64,000 nt of DNA from DATGMS01 sp040905145. Lineage in GTDB: Bacteria; Bacteroidota; Bacteroidia; Cytophagales; Cyclobacteriaceae. Below are positions 27,209-36,232 of this stretch, piece by piece. Position 1 is the stretch's first letter; each line of letters begins with the position of its first letter. The notes under the pieces were generated by a model that saw only the letters and a program-made list of their open reading frames with translations, did no database searches and was not told the origin of the DNA. The position numbers and the translations under genes were made by a program. The stretch is taken from the NCBI GenBank assembly GCA_040905145.1, contig JBBDSC010000231.1, positions 1 through 64,000 on the forward strand, in the 5' to 3' direction.

Positions 27209-29077
27209 TTATTCTTCTTCCATTGTTTCCAATTCTTTCAATTCTTCCCCATAGCCCCCAGAGAGAATGGGAAACCTATACCAGGTTTTCGGATCCACAT
27301 TAAACTCATCCAAGTGAAAGGAAGGAGCAATTCTCTCCCTTTTCCATTGATTTCTGGACCAGAGCTGGAAGAATTTCCTAATGTATCCTTTTAGTTGCTT
27401 GGGATCAAGATTCAGTTCCTCCTTTAGGATAAGATAAATATCCACTGGGGATCTTTTGTCCCGGATAGCCAACCTTTCTATTTCTACAATCACCGCATAT
27501 GGCATCAAGTCATCTTCATCAGTCTGATGCTTTTCCAAAGGACGTAATTCCGCAGTGGGAGTCAAGGCATTCACATGGCTCAGTCCCTCATAGCCCAGGC
27601 TGGTTTCGGCCCATTTAAGCCATTCTAACAGAAAAAACTTATCTACTGCAGCAATGGGGGAGAGGCTTCCACTCGTGTCCCCATCCATGGTAGCATACCC
27701 AACATCCCCTTCGCTTCTGTTGGAGGGTGTAAGCAGAAGGGCTTTTTTGATATTCGCCAACATCCAGATAATGGGGGACCTGGTCCTGGCTTGTATATTT
27801 TGTAGTGCTATGTCATCCTGCTCCCAAGTAAGTTTTCTTCCCAGTGCCGTCTCAATTTTTTTGGTATAAGAGGCTACTTCTTCAGAGATTTCCCAATTGT
27901 AAAAAGTGGCACCTATGCTTTTGGCAAGGAATTTTGCACTTTCCAAAGTGTCTTTGGAAGAGTTTTTTGAACCTTGGTAGGCCGTAGTAAGTAATTCTCC
28001 GGTGATTTCTCTAACAGGGTCCGCGGTGACAGGCTTATAAGGGGAATTTATCTTTTCCAAAAAAGCAGAAGCTCCTAATTCTGCAATGCCTCTTTTTACC
28101 ATTTCTGCCACCAGCACAGCAATGGATGAAGAATCTGCTCCGCCACTTAAGGACAATACAAAGCCTTTGGTTTTACTTTTTCTCAGGTAATCAAAAAGAG
28201 CCAGACTTGAAGCTTTAGTAAATTCTTCATTCTTGGAATGAAGAGACTCCACTTCCTTTGTTTTCTTGTTTTTGCTTTCGGATCTATTATCAAAGGTAAA
28301 GGTGAGCAATTGGAAATCCTGGAAGGATAACAAGGGGTTTTTAACCAGTAGTTTTCCTTCAGCTGCCAAGAGAATTTCCCCGTCAAAGATCATCCTTCCA
28401 GATTCATTGCCCAGCAAATTGACATAAAAATAAGTAGCATGCAGGCTTTTGGAACTCTCCTTTACCAATTCTTCACGAAGAAGGCTTTTTCCCATTGCAA
28501 AGTGACTGGCGCTGGGGTTGAAAATAAGATCAACTGACCGGTCCTTTAGCCGATATCCCGGCCTTTGCTCGCCTCTCCAGGCATCCTCACAGATTTCAAA
28601 CCCATATTTGATGCCGTTTTTTTCATAGATAATGTCCCCGAAGGGAATTTCCTCCCCGAAAAAATCTATGACAGTGGTTTTCCCGGCCTCCCAGGCAGTG
28701 AACCACCGATATTCGTAATGGACCCCATCCGTCGCCAAGCTTTGCTTGGCAACAAATGACTGTAGCTTTCCATCCTCAATGATGGCCATGCAGTTATACA
28801 CTTTACCTTTTATCTTAGCTGGGGTACCTATGCAAAGGGTAATATCAGTTGATAGTAAAATGGCTTGCTTTATGTAGCTCAATGCCTTCTTGAGGTACCA
28901 ATTATTTAAAAAAAGATCTTCGCTGCCATAACCTGTTATGCTTAATTCAGGAAAGCATAAAAGATCCACACCCTGCTTTTTAGCTTCTTCAATGGATCTT
29001 TTGATGTGTTGGAAATTTCCTTCCCAATCCAAGGGGGTTTGGTTGACAGTGGCGCCACCAATTTTTAAGACAGACAT
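27209..29077 (-). CDS. nadE: Glutamine-dependent NAD+ synthetase
   Basis: This two-domain enzyme of 622 residues makes NAD+ from nicotinate adenine dinucleotide, ATP and glutamine. The N-terminal nitrilase-type glutaminase (about 1-270) shows its Glu-Lys-Cys triad in CFPELSITGYG, KQSLATDGVHYEYR and FEICEDAW. The synthetase domain has the ATP pyrophosphatase loop LSLSGGADSSS (about 308-318) and SNRSEGDVGYATMDGD. It is cytoplasmic and is placed 43 nt after rnc, probably within the acpP operon. Confidence 0.96.
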   Translation of the reverse strand: MSVLKIGGATVNQTPLDWEGNFQHIKRSIEEAKKQGVDLLCFPELSITGYGSEDLFLNNWYLKKALSYIKQAILLSTDITLCIGTPAKIKGKVYNCMAIIEDGKLQSFVAKQSLATDGVHYEYRWFTAWEAGKTTVIDFFGEEIPFGDIIYEKNGIKYGFEICEDAWRGEQRPGYRLKDRSVDLIFNPSASHFAMGKSLLREELVKESSKSLHATYFYVNLLGNESGRMIFDGEILLAAEGKLLVKNPLLSFQDFQLLTFTFDNRSESKNKKTKEVESLHSKNEEFTKASSLALFDYLRKSKTKGFVLSLSGGADSSSIAVLVAEMVKRGIAELGASAFLEKINSPYKPVTADPVREITGELLTTAYQGSKNSSKDTLESAKFLAKSIGATFYNWEISEEVASYTKKIETALGRKLTWEQDDIALQNIQARTRSPIIWMLANIKKALLLTPSNRSEGDVGYATMDGDTSGSLSPIAAVDKFFLLEWLKWAETSLGYEGLSHVNALTPTAELRPLEKHQTDEDDLMPYAVIVEIERLAIRDKRSPVDIYLILKEELNLDPKQLKGYIRKFFQLWSRNQWKRERIAPSFHLDEFNVDPKTWYRFPILSGGYGEELKELETMEEE

Positions 29078-29120
29078 ACATTTGGAATTTCAATCGGGAA
29101 GCAATTAATAAAGGAATTGT

Positions 29121-29864
29121 TTAGAAAGCTAAATTCAATTTTTCACAGGCATTTTTGGCGGCTTCTTGTTCTGCTTTCTTTTTAGTGGCGCCCTTGCCTT
29201 CTGTACATACTTCCCCATCAATATTCAGTTCAACCACAAATTCCTTGAAACGCTGGCTTTTGGATGCCGATTTGAGAATAAAGTCAATTGCATGGTTGTC
29301 TTTCTGGGCCCATTCGATGACTTTACTCTTAAAGTTAATGGTAGTATTGATGATATCGTCCAAATCAAAATAAGGAACAATGATCCTGTTATAGACAAAT
29401 TTTTTGCAGAAATAATAACCCCTATCCAAATAAACAGCACCTACCAGAGCTTCCAGAGTATCCCCATAAATTGATTTGTACGAATAAAACCCTTTGTACG
29501 AGAGTTCGGATTCCACGATTTTGGCCAACCCTATTTTCAATCCTACCTGGTTTAAAGCCTCCCTATTTACAATCCTCGATCTGGTTTCGGTCAGGAAGCC
29601 CTCATCACGATAGGGGAATTTTTGGAATAAATGTTCAGCTACAATGGTTCCCAGTACAGCATCCCCAAGAAATTCCAAGCGCTCGTTGGATATTTTAATC
29701 CCACTTTTTGTTTCTTCGGCAGTGGAAGAATGCTTGAAGGCCAGCTTATACAATGATAAATTTAAAGGCTTACTGCCCACTATCAATTTGATAGAAGCAG
29801 CAAGCCTTTTATCTTTTTTACTATAAATTAGCTTCTGTAATCCGAGTAAACGTATGATTTTCAA
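29121..29864 (-). CDS. rnc: Ribonuclease III
   Basis: This 247-residue double-strand-specific endoribonuclease processes rRNA precursors and structured RNAs. The catalytic signature NERLEFLGDAV is at 60-70 (Glu64, Asp68), with the second acidic pair near GDTLEALVGAVYLD. A C-terminal dsRNA-binding domain (about 175-245) ends KGATKKKAEQEAAKNACEKL. No ATG is available; TTG at 29864 begins 2 nt after the fabF stop, indicating coupled translation. The acpP-fabF-rnc order is conserved in many bacteria. Confidence 0.96.
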   Translation of the reverse strand: MKIIRLLGLQKLIYSKKDKRLAASIKLIVGSKPLNLSLYKLAFKHSSTAEETKSGIKISNERLEFLGDAVLGTIVAEHLFQKFPYRDEGFLTETRSRIVNREALNQVGLKIGLAKIVESELSYKGFYSYKSIYGDTLEALVGAVYLDRGYYFCKKFVYNRIIVPYFDLDDIINTTINFKSKVIEWAQKDNHAIDFILKSASKSQRFKEFVVELNIDGEVCTEGKGATKKKAEQEAAKNACEKLNLAF

Positions 29865-29866
29865 AT

Positions 29867-31120
29867 TTACTCCTTTAGTTTTTTGAAAATGACAGAACAG
29901 TTATGCCCTCCAAATCCAAAAGTATTACTTAAAGCCGCCCTTACTTCTCTTTTTTGAGCCTTATTGAAAGTCAAATTAAGTTTGTTGTCCAACCCTTCAT
30001 CATCCGTAAAATGGTTGATGGTTGGGGGTACAAGATCGTGTTGAATGGAAAGAATAACCGCTATGGCTTCTATTGCTCCTGCAGCACCAAGTAAATGGCC
30101 CGTCATCGATTTTGTACTGTTTATGTTCAATTCATAGGCATGTTCACCAAACACCCGCTGTATTGCTTTAATTTCACTCACATCACCAAGGGGGGTAGAT
30201 GTACCATGCACATTGATATAATCAATATCTTCTGGCTTCATTCCAGCATCTTCAAGTGCAAATTTCATCACATTGCTAGCACCTCTTCCTTCCGGATGTG
30301 GGGCAGTGATGTGATAGGCATCAGCGGTCATGCCACTGCCTACCAATTCCGCGTAAATTTTGGCTCCACGGTCTTTGGCGTGTTCATACTCTTCCAGGAT
30401 GACAGCACCCGCCCCTTCGCCTAAGACAAAACCATCACGGTCTTTGTCAAAAGGTCTGGAAGCAGTTGTAGGGGAATCATTTCTTTGGGACAAGGCCTTC
30501 ATGGCATTGAATCCACCTATCCCCGCTTCAGTCACTGCTGCTTCCGAACCGCCTGTGATAAAGATATTGGCTTTTCCTAACCTAATGTAGTTATAAGCAT
30601 CAATCAGGGCATTGGTAGCAGAGGCGCATGCAGAAACGGTGGCGAAGTTAGGACCTTGAAACCCGTACTTTATAGAAATAAAACCTGCTCCAATATCAGC
30701 GATCATCTTGGGGATAAAGAATGGATTGAACCTGGGTGTTCCATCTCCCCCGGCGAAATCAACAACCTCATCCTGAAAGGTCTTCAAACCCCCAATTCCC
30801 GATCCCCAGATTACCCCCGCCTTTGCCAAATCTATTTTTTCCGGATCCAATCCCGAATCAATCATGGCTTCTTCCGCAGCAATCATTGCATATTGTGCGT
30901 ACGGATCCATTTTTCTGGCTTCCTTCTTGTCAATCAGCTGGTAGATGTCCAGATTTTTGATTTCGCAGGCAAATTGCGTTTTGAATTTTGATGCATCAAA
31001 CCTAGTAATAGGTGCAGCACCACTCACACCAGTAGCTAATCCCTCCCAGTATTCTTGGACGTTATTACCAATTGGTGTAAGGGCACCTAAACCTGTTACT
31101 ACAACTCTTCTTAAATCCAT
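29867..31120 (-). CDS. fabF: 3-oxoacyl-ACP synthase II
   Basis: This 417-residue condensing enzyme elongates acyl-ACP with malonyl-ACP in fatty-acid synthesis. The Cys-His-His active site is visible: Cys165 in TVSACASATNALI, His in NVHGTSTPLGD (about 305) and His in SMTGHLLGAAGA (about 341). It lies 22 nt after acpP, whose product carries its substrates. Length is exactly typical. Confidence 0.98.
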   Translation of the reverse strand: MDLRRVVVTGLGALTPIGNNVQEYWEGLATGVSGAAPITRFDASKFKTQFACEIKNLDIYQLIDKKEARKMDPYAQYAMIAAEEAMIDSGLDPEKIDLAKAGVIWGSGIGGLKTFQDEVVDFAGGDGTPRFNPFFIPKMIADIGAGFISIKYGFQGPNFATVSACASATNALIDAYNYIRLGKANIFITGGSEAAVTEAGIGGFNAMKALSQRNDSPTTASRPFDKDRDGFVLGEGAGAVILEEYEHAKDRGAKIYAELVGSGMTADAYHITAPHPEGRGASNVMKFALEDAGMKPEDIDYINVHGTSTPLGDVSEIKAIQRVFGEHAYELNINSTKSMTGHLLGAAGAIEAIAVILSIQHDLVPPTINHFTDDEGLDNKLNLTFNKAQKREVRAALSNTFGFGGHNCSVIFKKLKE

Positions 31121-31142
31121 GTAGGAATTTTAAGTGGATTAA

Positions 31143-31379
31143 TTATTTCACGTTAGCTTCAAGATAGCTTACCGCCTGACCTACTGTCCCAATTTGTTCA
31201 GCTTGGTCATCCGGAATTGAAATATTGAATTCTTTTTCGAATTCCATAATGAGCTCTACCGTATCAAGAGAGTCAGCACCTAGGTCATTAGTGAAGCTTG
31301 CCTCAGGGGTTACTTCAGATTCTTCCACGCCTAACTTATCAACGATAATGGCTTTTACTTTTTGTGCAATTTCAGACAT
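31143..31379 (-). CDS. acpP: Acyl carrier protein
   Basis: This 78-residue acidic carrier has the phosphopantetheine attachment site Ser37 in GADSLDTVELIM. It shuttles acyl intermediates in fatty-acid synthesis. It is first in the run acpP-fabF-rnc-nadE-lgt. A TATGTTTG element (31473-31480, minus strand) matches the -7 consensus and would give a leader of about 90 nt. Confidence 0.98.
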   Translation of the reverse strand: MSEIAQKVKAIIVDKLGVEESEVTPEASFTNDLGADSLDTVELIMEFEKEFNISIPDDQAEQIGTVGQAVSYLEANVK

Positions 31380-31472
31380 TTTGTGATCAGTTTAGTTTAA
31401 ACACTCCGCAAAGAAATATATTTAAAACCTTAATGTCAAAAAAAAACAGAAACTAAATTAAGATATTGTTTC

Positions 31473-31507
31473 CAAACATAGAAGTTGGTATAATATTTTT
31501 AACTTTG
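31473..31507. promoter_or_regulatory. Divergent -7 elements between acpP and the pyk unit
   Basis: On the minus strand, 31473-31480 reads TATGTTTG; on the plus strand, 31500-31507 reads TAACTTTG. Both fit TAnnTTTG and face the acpP and IPExxxVDY genes respectively. Neither has a clear TTTG at the usual -33 spacing, so support is partial. Confidence 0.35.
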
Positions 31508-31527
31508 TTTTTTTAAAATTCTTCCTA

Positions 31528-31956
31528 ATGAAGAGAAGCAAACTCCAGGTAACCCATCAGTATGAATTTGATCTTTTAGGTCTTGTAGCATCTGTAAAGG
31601 ACTATAAGATGGCTTGGGTGATCAATAATTCCCTAGGAATAAAGCTGATAAAAGCCAATGATTTCAAGATGGAGTTTCTCAACCAACCGGACTTAATAAT
31701 CTCCCAATTTATATTAAAAAAAGAGCATGGTTATATTCAGCTGTTAAGGAATCGGTCCTATTCCAATCTAGGCCTGGTAAGATATCTTATACCGGAATTA
31801 AAAATCATGGATTACTTTCTGCTCTTGCAGGATTATACCTTCCAAATGGATATTAATTCCTATATTGAGGATCTTTCAGCCAACAGGTTTATCCAAAATG
31901 TGGTAAAACTTGATATTTCCAAATTAAAATCGAAAGAAAACCTATTAACCTATTAA
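31528..31956 (+). CDS. IPExxxVDY family protein
   Basis: This 142-residue Bacteroidota-specific protein carries the family motif as LIPELKIMDYFLLLQD (about 93-108), with Met replacing the named Val. No signal peptide or membrane segment is visible. The family's function is not known, but it usually lies directly upstream of pyruvate kinase, as here (14-nt gap), which suggests joint expression. The acpP operon runs divergently. Confidence 0.88.
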   Translation: MKRSKLQVTHQYEFDLLGLVASVKDYKMAWVINNSLGIKLIKANDFKMEFLNQPDLIISQFILKKEHGYIQLLRNRSYSNLGLVRYLIPELKIMDYFLLLQDYTFQMDINSYIEDLSANRFIQNVVKLDISKLKSKENLLTY

Positions 31957-31970
31957 AACTTTAGAAAACA

Positions 31971-33401
31971 ATGAGAGTACCTATCTTTAATAAAACAAAG
32001 ATTTTGGCTACTGTTGGGCCTGCATGTAATGACGAGAAAATCCTCACAGAATTGGTAATGTCCGGTGTTGATATTTTCAGGCTTAATTTTTCCCATGGAA
32101 ACCATGAGGGGCATGCTGAGGTCATCAGGCTTATCCGTAAAATAAACGAAGATAATAAACTGAACATCGGCATTCTTCAAGACCTTCAGGGCCCTAAAAT
32201 AAGGGTTGGGGAAGTGGAAAATAATGGGGTACTTATCAAATCTGGTGATAAAATAGCCATTACCAATGATCCTGTAATCGGGAATGCCACCTTGGTGAGC
32301 ACTGTATATCAAAATTTGCCGCAAGATGTGGTGGAAGGTGACCGCATTCTTATCGATGATGGAAATCTGGAGCTGATCGTTATAAGCATCGAAGGTAATA
32401 ACGTGAATTGTACGGTGATCCACGGAGGGATTTTGAAATCCAGAAAAGGGATTAATCTTCCTAACACAAAAATAAGCGCACCCTCCCTAACAGAAAAGGA
32501 TTTGGTTGATCTGCAATTTGGACTGGCCAATGAAGTAGACTGGATAGCCTTGTCTTTTGTCAGGTCTGCGGAAGATATTTTGCAACTTAGGGAACGTATT
32601 CATAAAGCGGGAAAAGATTGCAAAATTGTCGCCAAAATAGAAAAACCCGAAGCACTGGATAATATAGATGAAATTATTGATGCTACGGACGCTTTGATGG
32701 TAGCAAGGGGTGATTTGGGAGTAGAGGTGGCGATGGAGATGGTTCCCCTTTGGCAGAAAAGAATGGTCGAGAAATGTAAGGTGGCCTGCAAGCCCGTCAT
32801 CATTGCCACTCAAATGATGGAAAGCATGATCATCAATCCACGACCCACCCGTGCTGAAGCCAACGATGTGGCCAATGCTGTCCTGGATGGGGCAGATGCG
32901 GTGATGCTCTCTGCCGAAACAGCTTCTGGTAAATATCCAGTGGGTGCGGTAAAGGCGATGAACAGTGTCATAGAATATATCGAACAGAACGCTGAAATCT
33001 ATCATAATCTTTACAAAATACCGGAGGACGATGATAATTATTTAAGTAACAACCTATTGCTCATGGCCTCCAGACTTTCCAGGAACGTAAGAGCCAAAGC
33101 AATTGTAGGGATTACTACCTCAGGGTTTACGGCTTTTAGGGTGTCATCCCATAGGCCATTGGCCAATATCTTTGTATTTACCAGGAACAGGTCACTGATC
33201 ACTCAATTGAGTTTAGTATGGGGGGTCAGGGCATATCATTATGATAAGTCTACTTCTACTGACGATACTTTTACGGATATTCAGAATAAATTGAAAGAAG
33301 AAAGGTTTGTAGTGGAAGGGGATATTGTCATTAACACAGCGAGTATGCCCCTAAAAGCAAAAGGAAAGACCAATATGCTGAAGATACATATTGTGGAGTA
33401 G
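31971..33401 (+). CDS. pyk: Pyruvate kinase
   Basis: This 476-residue glycolytic enzyme converts phosphoenolpyruvate and ADP to pyruvate and ATP. Recognisable segments are TKILATVGPACNDE at the start, the catalytic Lys region VAKIEKPEALDNIDEI, the metal-binding region MVARGDLGVEVAMEMVPLWQ and the allosteric C-terminal domain (about 350-476). Length and domain order are standard. Two interleaved hairpins with T-runs follow at 33519-33589. Confidence 0.98.
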   Translation: MRVPIFNKTKILATVGPACNDEKILTELVMSGVDIFRLNFSHGNHEGHAEVIRLIRKINEDNKLNIGILQDLQGPKIRVGEVENNGVLIKSGDKIAITNDPVIGNATLVSTVYQNLPQDVVEGDRILIDDGNLELIVISIEGNNVNCTVIHGGILKSRKGINLPNTKISAPSLTEKDLVDLQFGLANEVDWIALSFVRSAEDILQLRERIHKAGKDCKIVAKIEKPEALDNIDEIIDATDALMVARGDLGVEVAMEMVPLWQKRMVEKCKVACKPVIIATQMMESMIINPRPTRAEANDVANAVLDGADAVMLSAETASGKYPVGAVKAMNSVIEYIEQNAEIYHNLYKIPEDDDNYLSNNLLLMASRLSRNVRAKAIVGITTSGFTAFRVSSHRPLANIFVFTRNRSLITQLSLVWGVRAYHYDKSTSTDDTFTDIQNKLKEERFVVEGDIVINTASMPLKAKGKTNMLKIHIVE

Positions 33402-33500
33402 GTTTGGTATGGAGTATTATATAGTATGTGGTATATGGTATATATAGTATACCGTGGTATTGAAAGGAGGTACTAAATACTAAAATACTCCAATCTAAGA
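33402..33500. repeat. Intergenic inverted repeat of GTAT-type units
   Basis: Units starting GTAT or GGTAT recur every 7-10 nt from 33406 to 33460, then the mirrored TACTAAATACTAAAATACTCC follows. The arm 33411-33427 is complementary to 33477-33491 with a small gap. The element begins at the pyk stop codon and lies between convergent pyk and the NFACT gene. Confidence 0.7.
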
Positions 33501-33518
33501 ACCCAGGAGCAATAAATG

Positions 33519-33589
33519 AACTTGTTGTGGTCAATGGTGTGGAAATAGGATAATCGCCACAAGTTTTTTCCCTATTTCCACACCTTTTT
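33519..33589 (+). terminator. Interleaved double terminator after pyk
   Basis: Hairpin 1 pairs 33519-33530 with 33557-33565 (AACTTG..TGG with CCACAAGTT) and runs into six Ts. Hairpin 2 pairs 33536-33549 perfectly (14 bp) with 33571-33584 and is followed by TTTTT (33585-33589). The left arm of hairpin 2 sits in the loop of hairpin 1, so the two are mutually exclusive or form a pseudoknot. Confidence 0.75.
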
Positions 33590-33625
33590 CTATCCATTAC
33601 ACGTTAGAAACGTATACAATTTATC

Positions 33626-35191
33626 CTATACCACACGTGGCCCTTTGGGACTGACCATGATCACGCTTTCCTTGTCCACCGTGACCGCCCCGGGGGCAGA
33701 GCCCTTCACTTTTCTTATAAATTTGCAGGGGGTATAAATAACGGTTGCCAGGGATTCGTTTTTGTTTTTGGAATAGTACGCTGCCAATTCGGCAGCACGC
33801 TCTATTGTGGGGACCGGAAAAGTGAGCCCTGCCTTGTATTTAAGAATCGCATGAGATCCGGAAACATCCTTCGCATGTAGCCAAAGATCTTCTTTCCAGG
33901 AATAATGTCTCAGCAGCTCATCATTGGCTTTGGCAGATTTCCCTATCAACAACTCAAAACCATCTATTTCAAAACGTTTAAAGGGAATGTTCTCCTGCTG
34001 TCCTTTCTGCTGGGAAATCAGATTGTTTTCCTTTATAAAAGCTTTAAGTTCTTTAAAATTGCTGATTTCCCCCACTTCTTCCAGATGGGTCTCTATATCC
34101 AATAAATAGTTTTCCTTTTCCTGAAGGTTCTTTTGAAGCTGTTTGATTTCAATCTTCCTGTTCTTGCCTTTTCTGTATAGATTTTCGGCATGTTTTTGTG
34201 GGCTTACCCCCTTTTTGATGGCCACATCAATTTCTTGATCATTATAAAAATCAAATAAAGTCACTTTTTCCGCGCTCATAGGAATCTGATGGAGGTTTGC
34301 CATGATGATATCTGCCAATTTGTTGGGAGCTGATTGATGTTCTAGCTCATATAGTTTTCCTGCTGTTTTGTTTAAATAAGCCTGGGTTTTCTTTTTCTTG
34401 TCTTCCAGGTTTTTTAGCAAAGCATTTCTTTCTTTTTCCAAAGATTGGTAAACAACGGCATATCGAAAGAATTCATTAGCTGCTTCTACAGGATTATCTG
34501 AGCTGAATAGCTTGTCTTCTGAGGGTAAAAGGGTGAACTGGTACCCTTCTTTTTCTTTTCTAATGGAGAATAGGGGACTATCCAGCATGTCCATCACTGT
34601 TTTTATCAATTGCCATTTTTCCTGCAGTGTGGCATTCAAGTATCCATGAGCTTTAAGCCATTGCCTTGGGACTTTTCCCAGAGTAGGGAGAAATAATGAT
34701 GCGTTGCCTTCCAGATGCACAAAACGTTCCCAATTCGGGACGATAGGATTCCGGAGCTGGTTTATCTTAATGGCCGCATCTTCTTTCAGTTCATTTCGGA
34801 ACAGGGTCAATGGCAAGGAATCTTCCTCAGGAAAGAACAGGATATTGCTTCGTGTCCCATGCATCTTAAAGAGTATAATTTTACCGGATACAAACCGGAT
34901 GGTAAAGGCCCTTTCAAAATCAAGGACCTGTATTTTGCTCACTTTCTCATGGAGGATGTCGCTGAAAAGGGAAACATTGTTTTTCTTGCTTCTTTTAAAT
35001 TCATTGGGGAAGCTTAGGCAGGTATTGGAAGGAGCCAAATTGGAGCGGATAAAGTGTTCTTTTTCGCCATCCGATAAACCTATGATCAGTTCATCTTTAT
35101 TTTGGGAAAAGCATTCGACCACTTGCATCCCCTCAAAAAGCTGCTGAAGTTCAGGGCAAAGAAATTTAAAGAAATGGTAATTCAGGTGCAT
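33626..35191 (-). CDS. NFACT / RqcH-like ribosome quality-control protein
   Basis: This 521-residue protein has an NFACT-N-like region (about 1-130), a central coiled coil (about 255-400, rich in KKKTQAYLNKT and KQLQKNLQEKE) and an NFACT-R domain (about 405-521) with the core DLWLHAKDVSGSHAIL. RqcH binds the 50S subunit carrying stalled nascent chains and adds Ala tails; older annotations call the family fibronectin-binding. Its ATG overlaps the stop of the MBL gene by one base (TAATG), placing it last in a five-gene operon. Confidence 0.9.
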   Translation of the reverse strand: MHLNYHFFKFLCPELQQLFEGMQVVECFSQNKDELIIGLSDGEKEHFIRSNLAPSNTCLSFPNEFKRSKKNNVSLFSDILHEKVSKIQVLDFERAFTIRFVSGKIILFKMHGTRSNILFFPEEDSLPLTLFRNELKEDAAIKINQLRNPIVPNWERFVHLEGNASLFLPTLGKVPRQWLKAHGYLNATLQEKWQLIKTVMDMLDSPLFSIRKEKEGYQFTLLPSEDKLFSSDNPVEAANEFFRYAVVYQSLEKERNALLKNLEDKKKKTQAYLNKTAGKLYELEHQSAPNKLADIIMANLHQIPMSAEKVTLFDFYNDQEIDVAIKKGVSPQKHAENLYRKGKNRKIEIKQLQKNLQEKENYLLDIETHLEEVGEISNFKELKAFIKENNLISQQKGQQENIPFKRFEIDGFELLIGKSAKANDELLRHYSWKEDLWLHAKDVSGSHAILKYKAGLTFPVPTIERAAELAAYYSKNKNESLATVIYTPCKFIRKVKGSAPGAVTVDKESVIMVSPKGPRVV

Positions 35192-35955
35192 TATTCCAAG
35201 GAAAGTTTCAAACCGTCATAAGCCAGAAACACATTTTCAGGCAAGTTGCTTTCCACTTCCCGATGAGATCCCAGTTTATGGCTGATATGTGTGAAGAAAG
35301 CTTTTTCAGGCTGGATTAACCGTACTATTTCCAGTGCCTGCTCAAGGGTAAAATGTGAAAGATGTTCTTTTTTTTGCAGGGCATTTAATACGAGGATTTT
35401 TGTCCCATAAATCTTTTTTAGCTCTTCAGTCGGGATATGATTGGCATCAGTAATGTAAGTAAAATCTTTGACACGGTAGCCGAACACGGGAAGCTTATAA
35501 TGTAAGACTTCAATGGGGATAAAAGGGATCCCTTCTACTTCAAAAGGCTTATTTTCAATTTCATGGGTTATGACCATCGGGATCCCTGGATACTTCTTCC
35601 TGGTAAATATATAAGAGAATTCGGTTTTTATCTGATTGAGAACAGGCAATTTGCCATAGATGGGCATATCCTTTCGCTGCATGAAATTGTAAGGACGTAT
35701 ATCGTCCAAACCTGCTGTGTGGTCTTTATGCTCATGGGTATACAGGATACCATCCAGCTTTCCGATCCTTTCTCTGAGCATTTGTTGCCTAAAATCAGGT
35801 CCTGTATCTATAACCAAGCTTTTTTGATCAATTTCCAGGTGAATGGAGGTCCTTAATCTTTTGTCCCTAAAATCCAAAGAACTGCAAACATTACAATTAC
35901 AACCGATGACGGGAACCCCTTGGGATGTACCGGTTCCTAAAAAAGTTATTTTCAA
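35191..35955 (-). CDS. MBL-fold phosphodiesterase (PhnP-like)
   Basis: This 254-residue metallo-beta-lactamase-fold hydrolase has the metal motif THEHKDH (His74, His76, Asp78, His79) and the N-terminal Cys cluster GCNCNVC (18-24), which also occurs in PhnP cyclic-phosphate phosphodiesterases. The substrate here is unknown, and no phn genes are near. No ATG exists; the TTG at 35955 overlaps the previous gene's TGA (TTGA), and its own stop overlaps the RqcH start by one base. Confidence 0.88.
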   Translation of the reverse strand: MKITFLGTGTSQGVPVIGCNCNVCSSLDFRDKRLRTSIHLEIDQKSLVIDTGPDFRQQMLRERIGKLDGILYTHEHKDHTAGLDDIRPYNFMQRKDMPIYGKLPVLNQIKTEFSYIFTRKKYPGIPMVITHEIENKPFEVEGIPFIPIEVLHYKLPVFGYRVKDFTYITDANHIPTEELKKIYGTKILVLNALQKKEHLSHFTLEQALEIVRLIQPEKAFFTHISHKLGSHREVESNLPENVFLAYDGLKLSLE

Positions 35956-36230
35956 AGCTTAAGTTGGGTTTGTTGTAATTCTATTAATAATTCCTGGTTC
36001 CCTTTATGGTTAAAATCTTTCGGATTAAGGCGCAATTCCTTTAATATATCAATTAGGGCATTGATTTTTCCTTCTATGGGAAAATACTTGTTGACTACAA
36101 CTACTTTATTTTCTTTAAGAATACAATAACCGGATTTAAAGTTTCCTTTTTCGTACCTTAAAATATAATCGGATGCTGCGAAAAGATTTTCTATTTTATC
36201 CAGATATGTTTTAGTGTACCTTACCGCCAT
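35952..36230 (-). CDS. Conserved small hypothetical protein
   Basis: This 92-residue cytoplasmic protein has no recognised domain. The sequence mixes strands and helices (YCILKENKVVVVNKYFPIEGKINALIDILKEL) and ends in a helical tail. It overlaps the MBL gene by 4 nt and begins 2 nt after a response regulator, so it is embedded in the operon and very likely real. I recognise no family function. Confidence 0.75.
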   Translation of the reverse strand: MAVRYTKTYLDKIENLFAASDYILRYEKGNFKSGYCILKENKVVVVNKYFPIEGKINALIDILKELRLNPKDFNHKGNQELLIELQQTQLKL

Positions 36231-36232
36231 TG

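Noticed and set aside
32487..33005. Minus-strand 172-codon frame inside pyk
   Set aside because: It is antisense to the conserved pyruvate kinase core; the His/Phe-rich translation looks like a reverse-frame artefact.
33402..33500. CRISPR array or satellite
   Set aside because: The units are 7-10 nt, degenerate and mirrored, with no spacers of regular length and no cas genes anywhere in the window.
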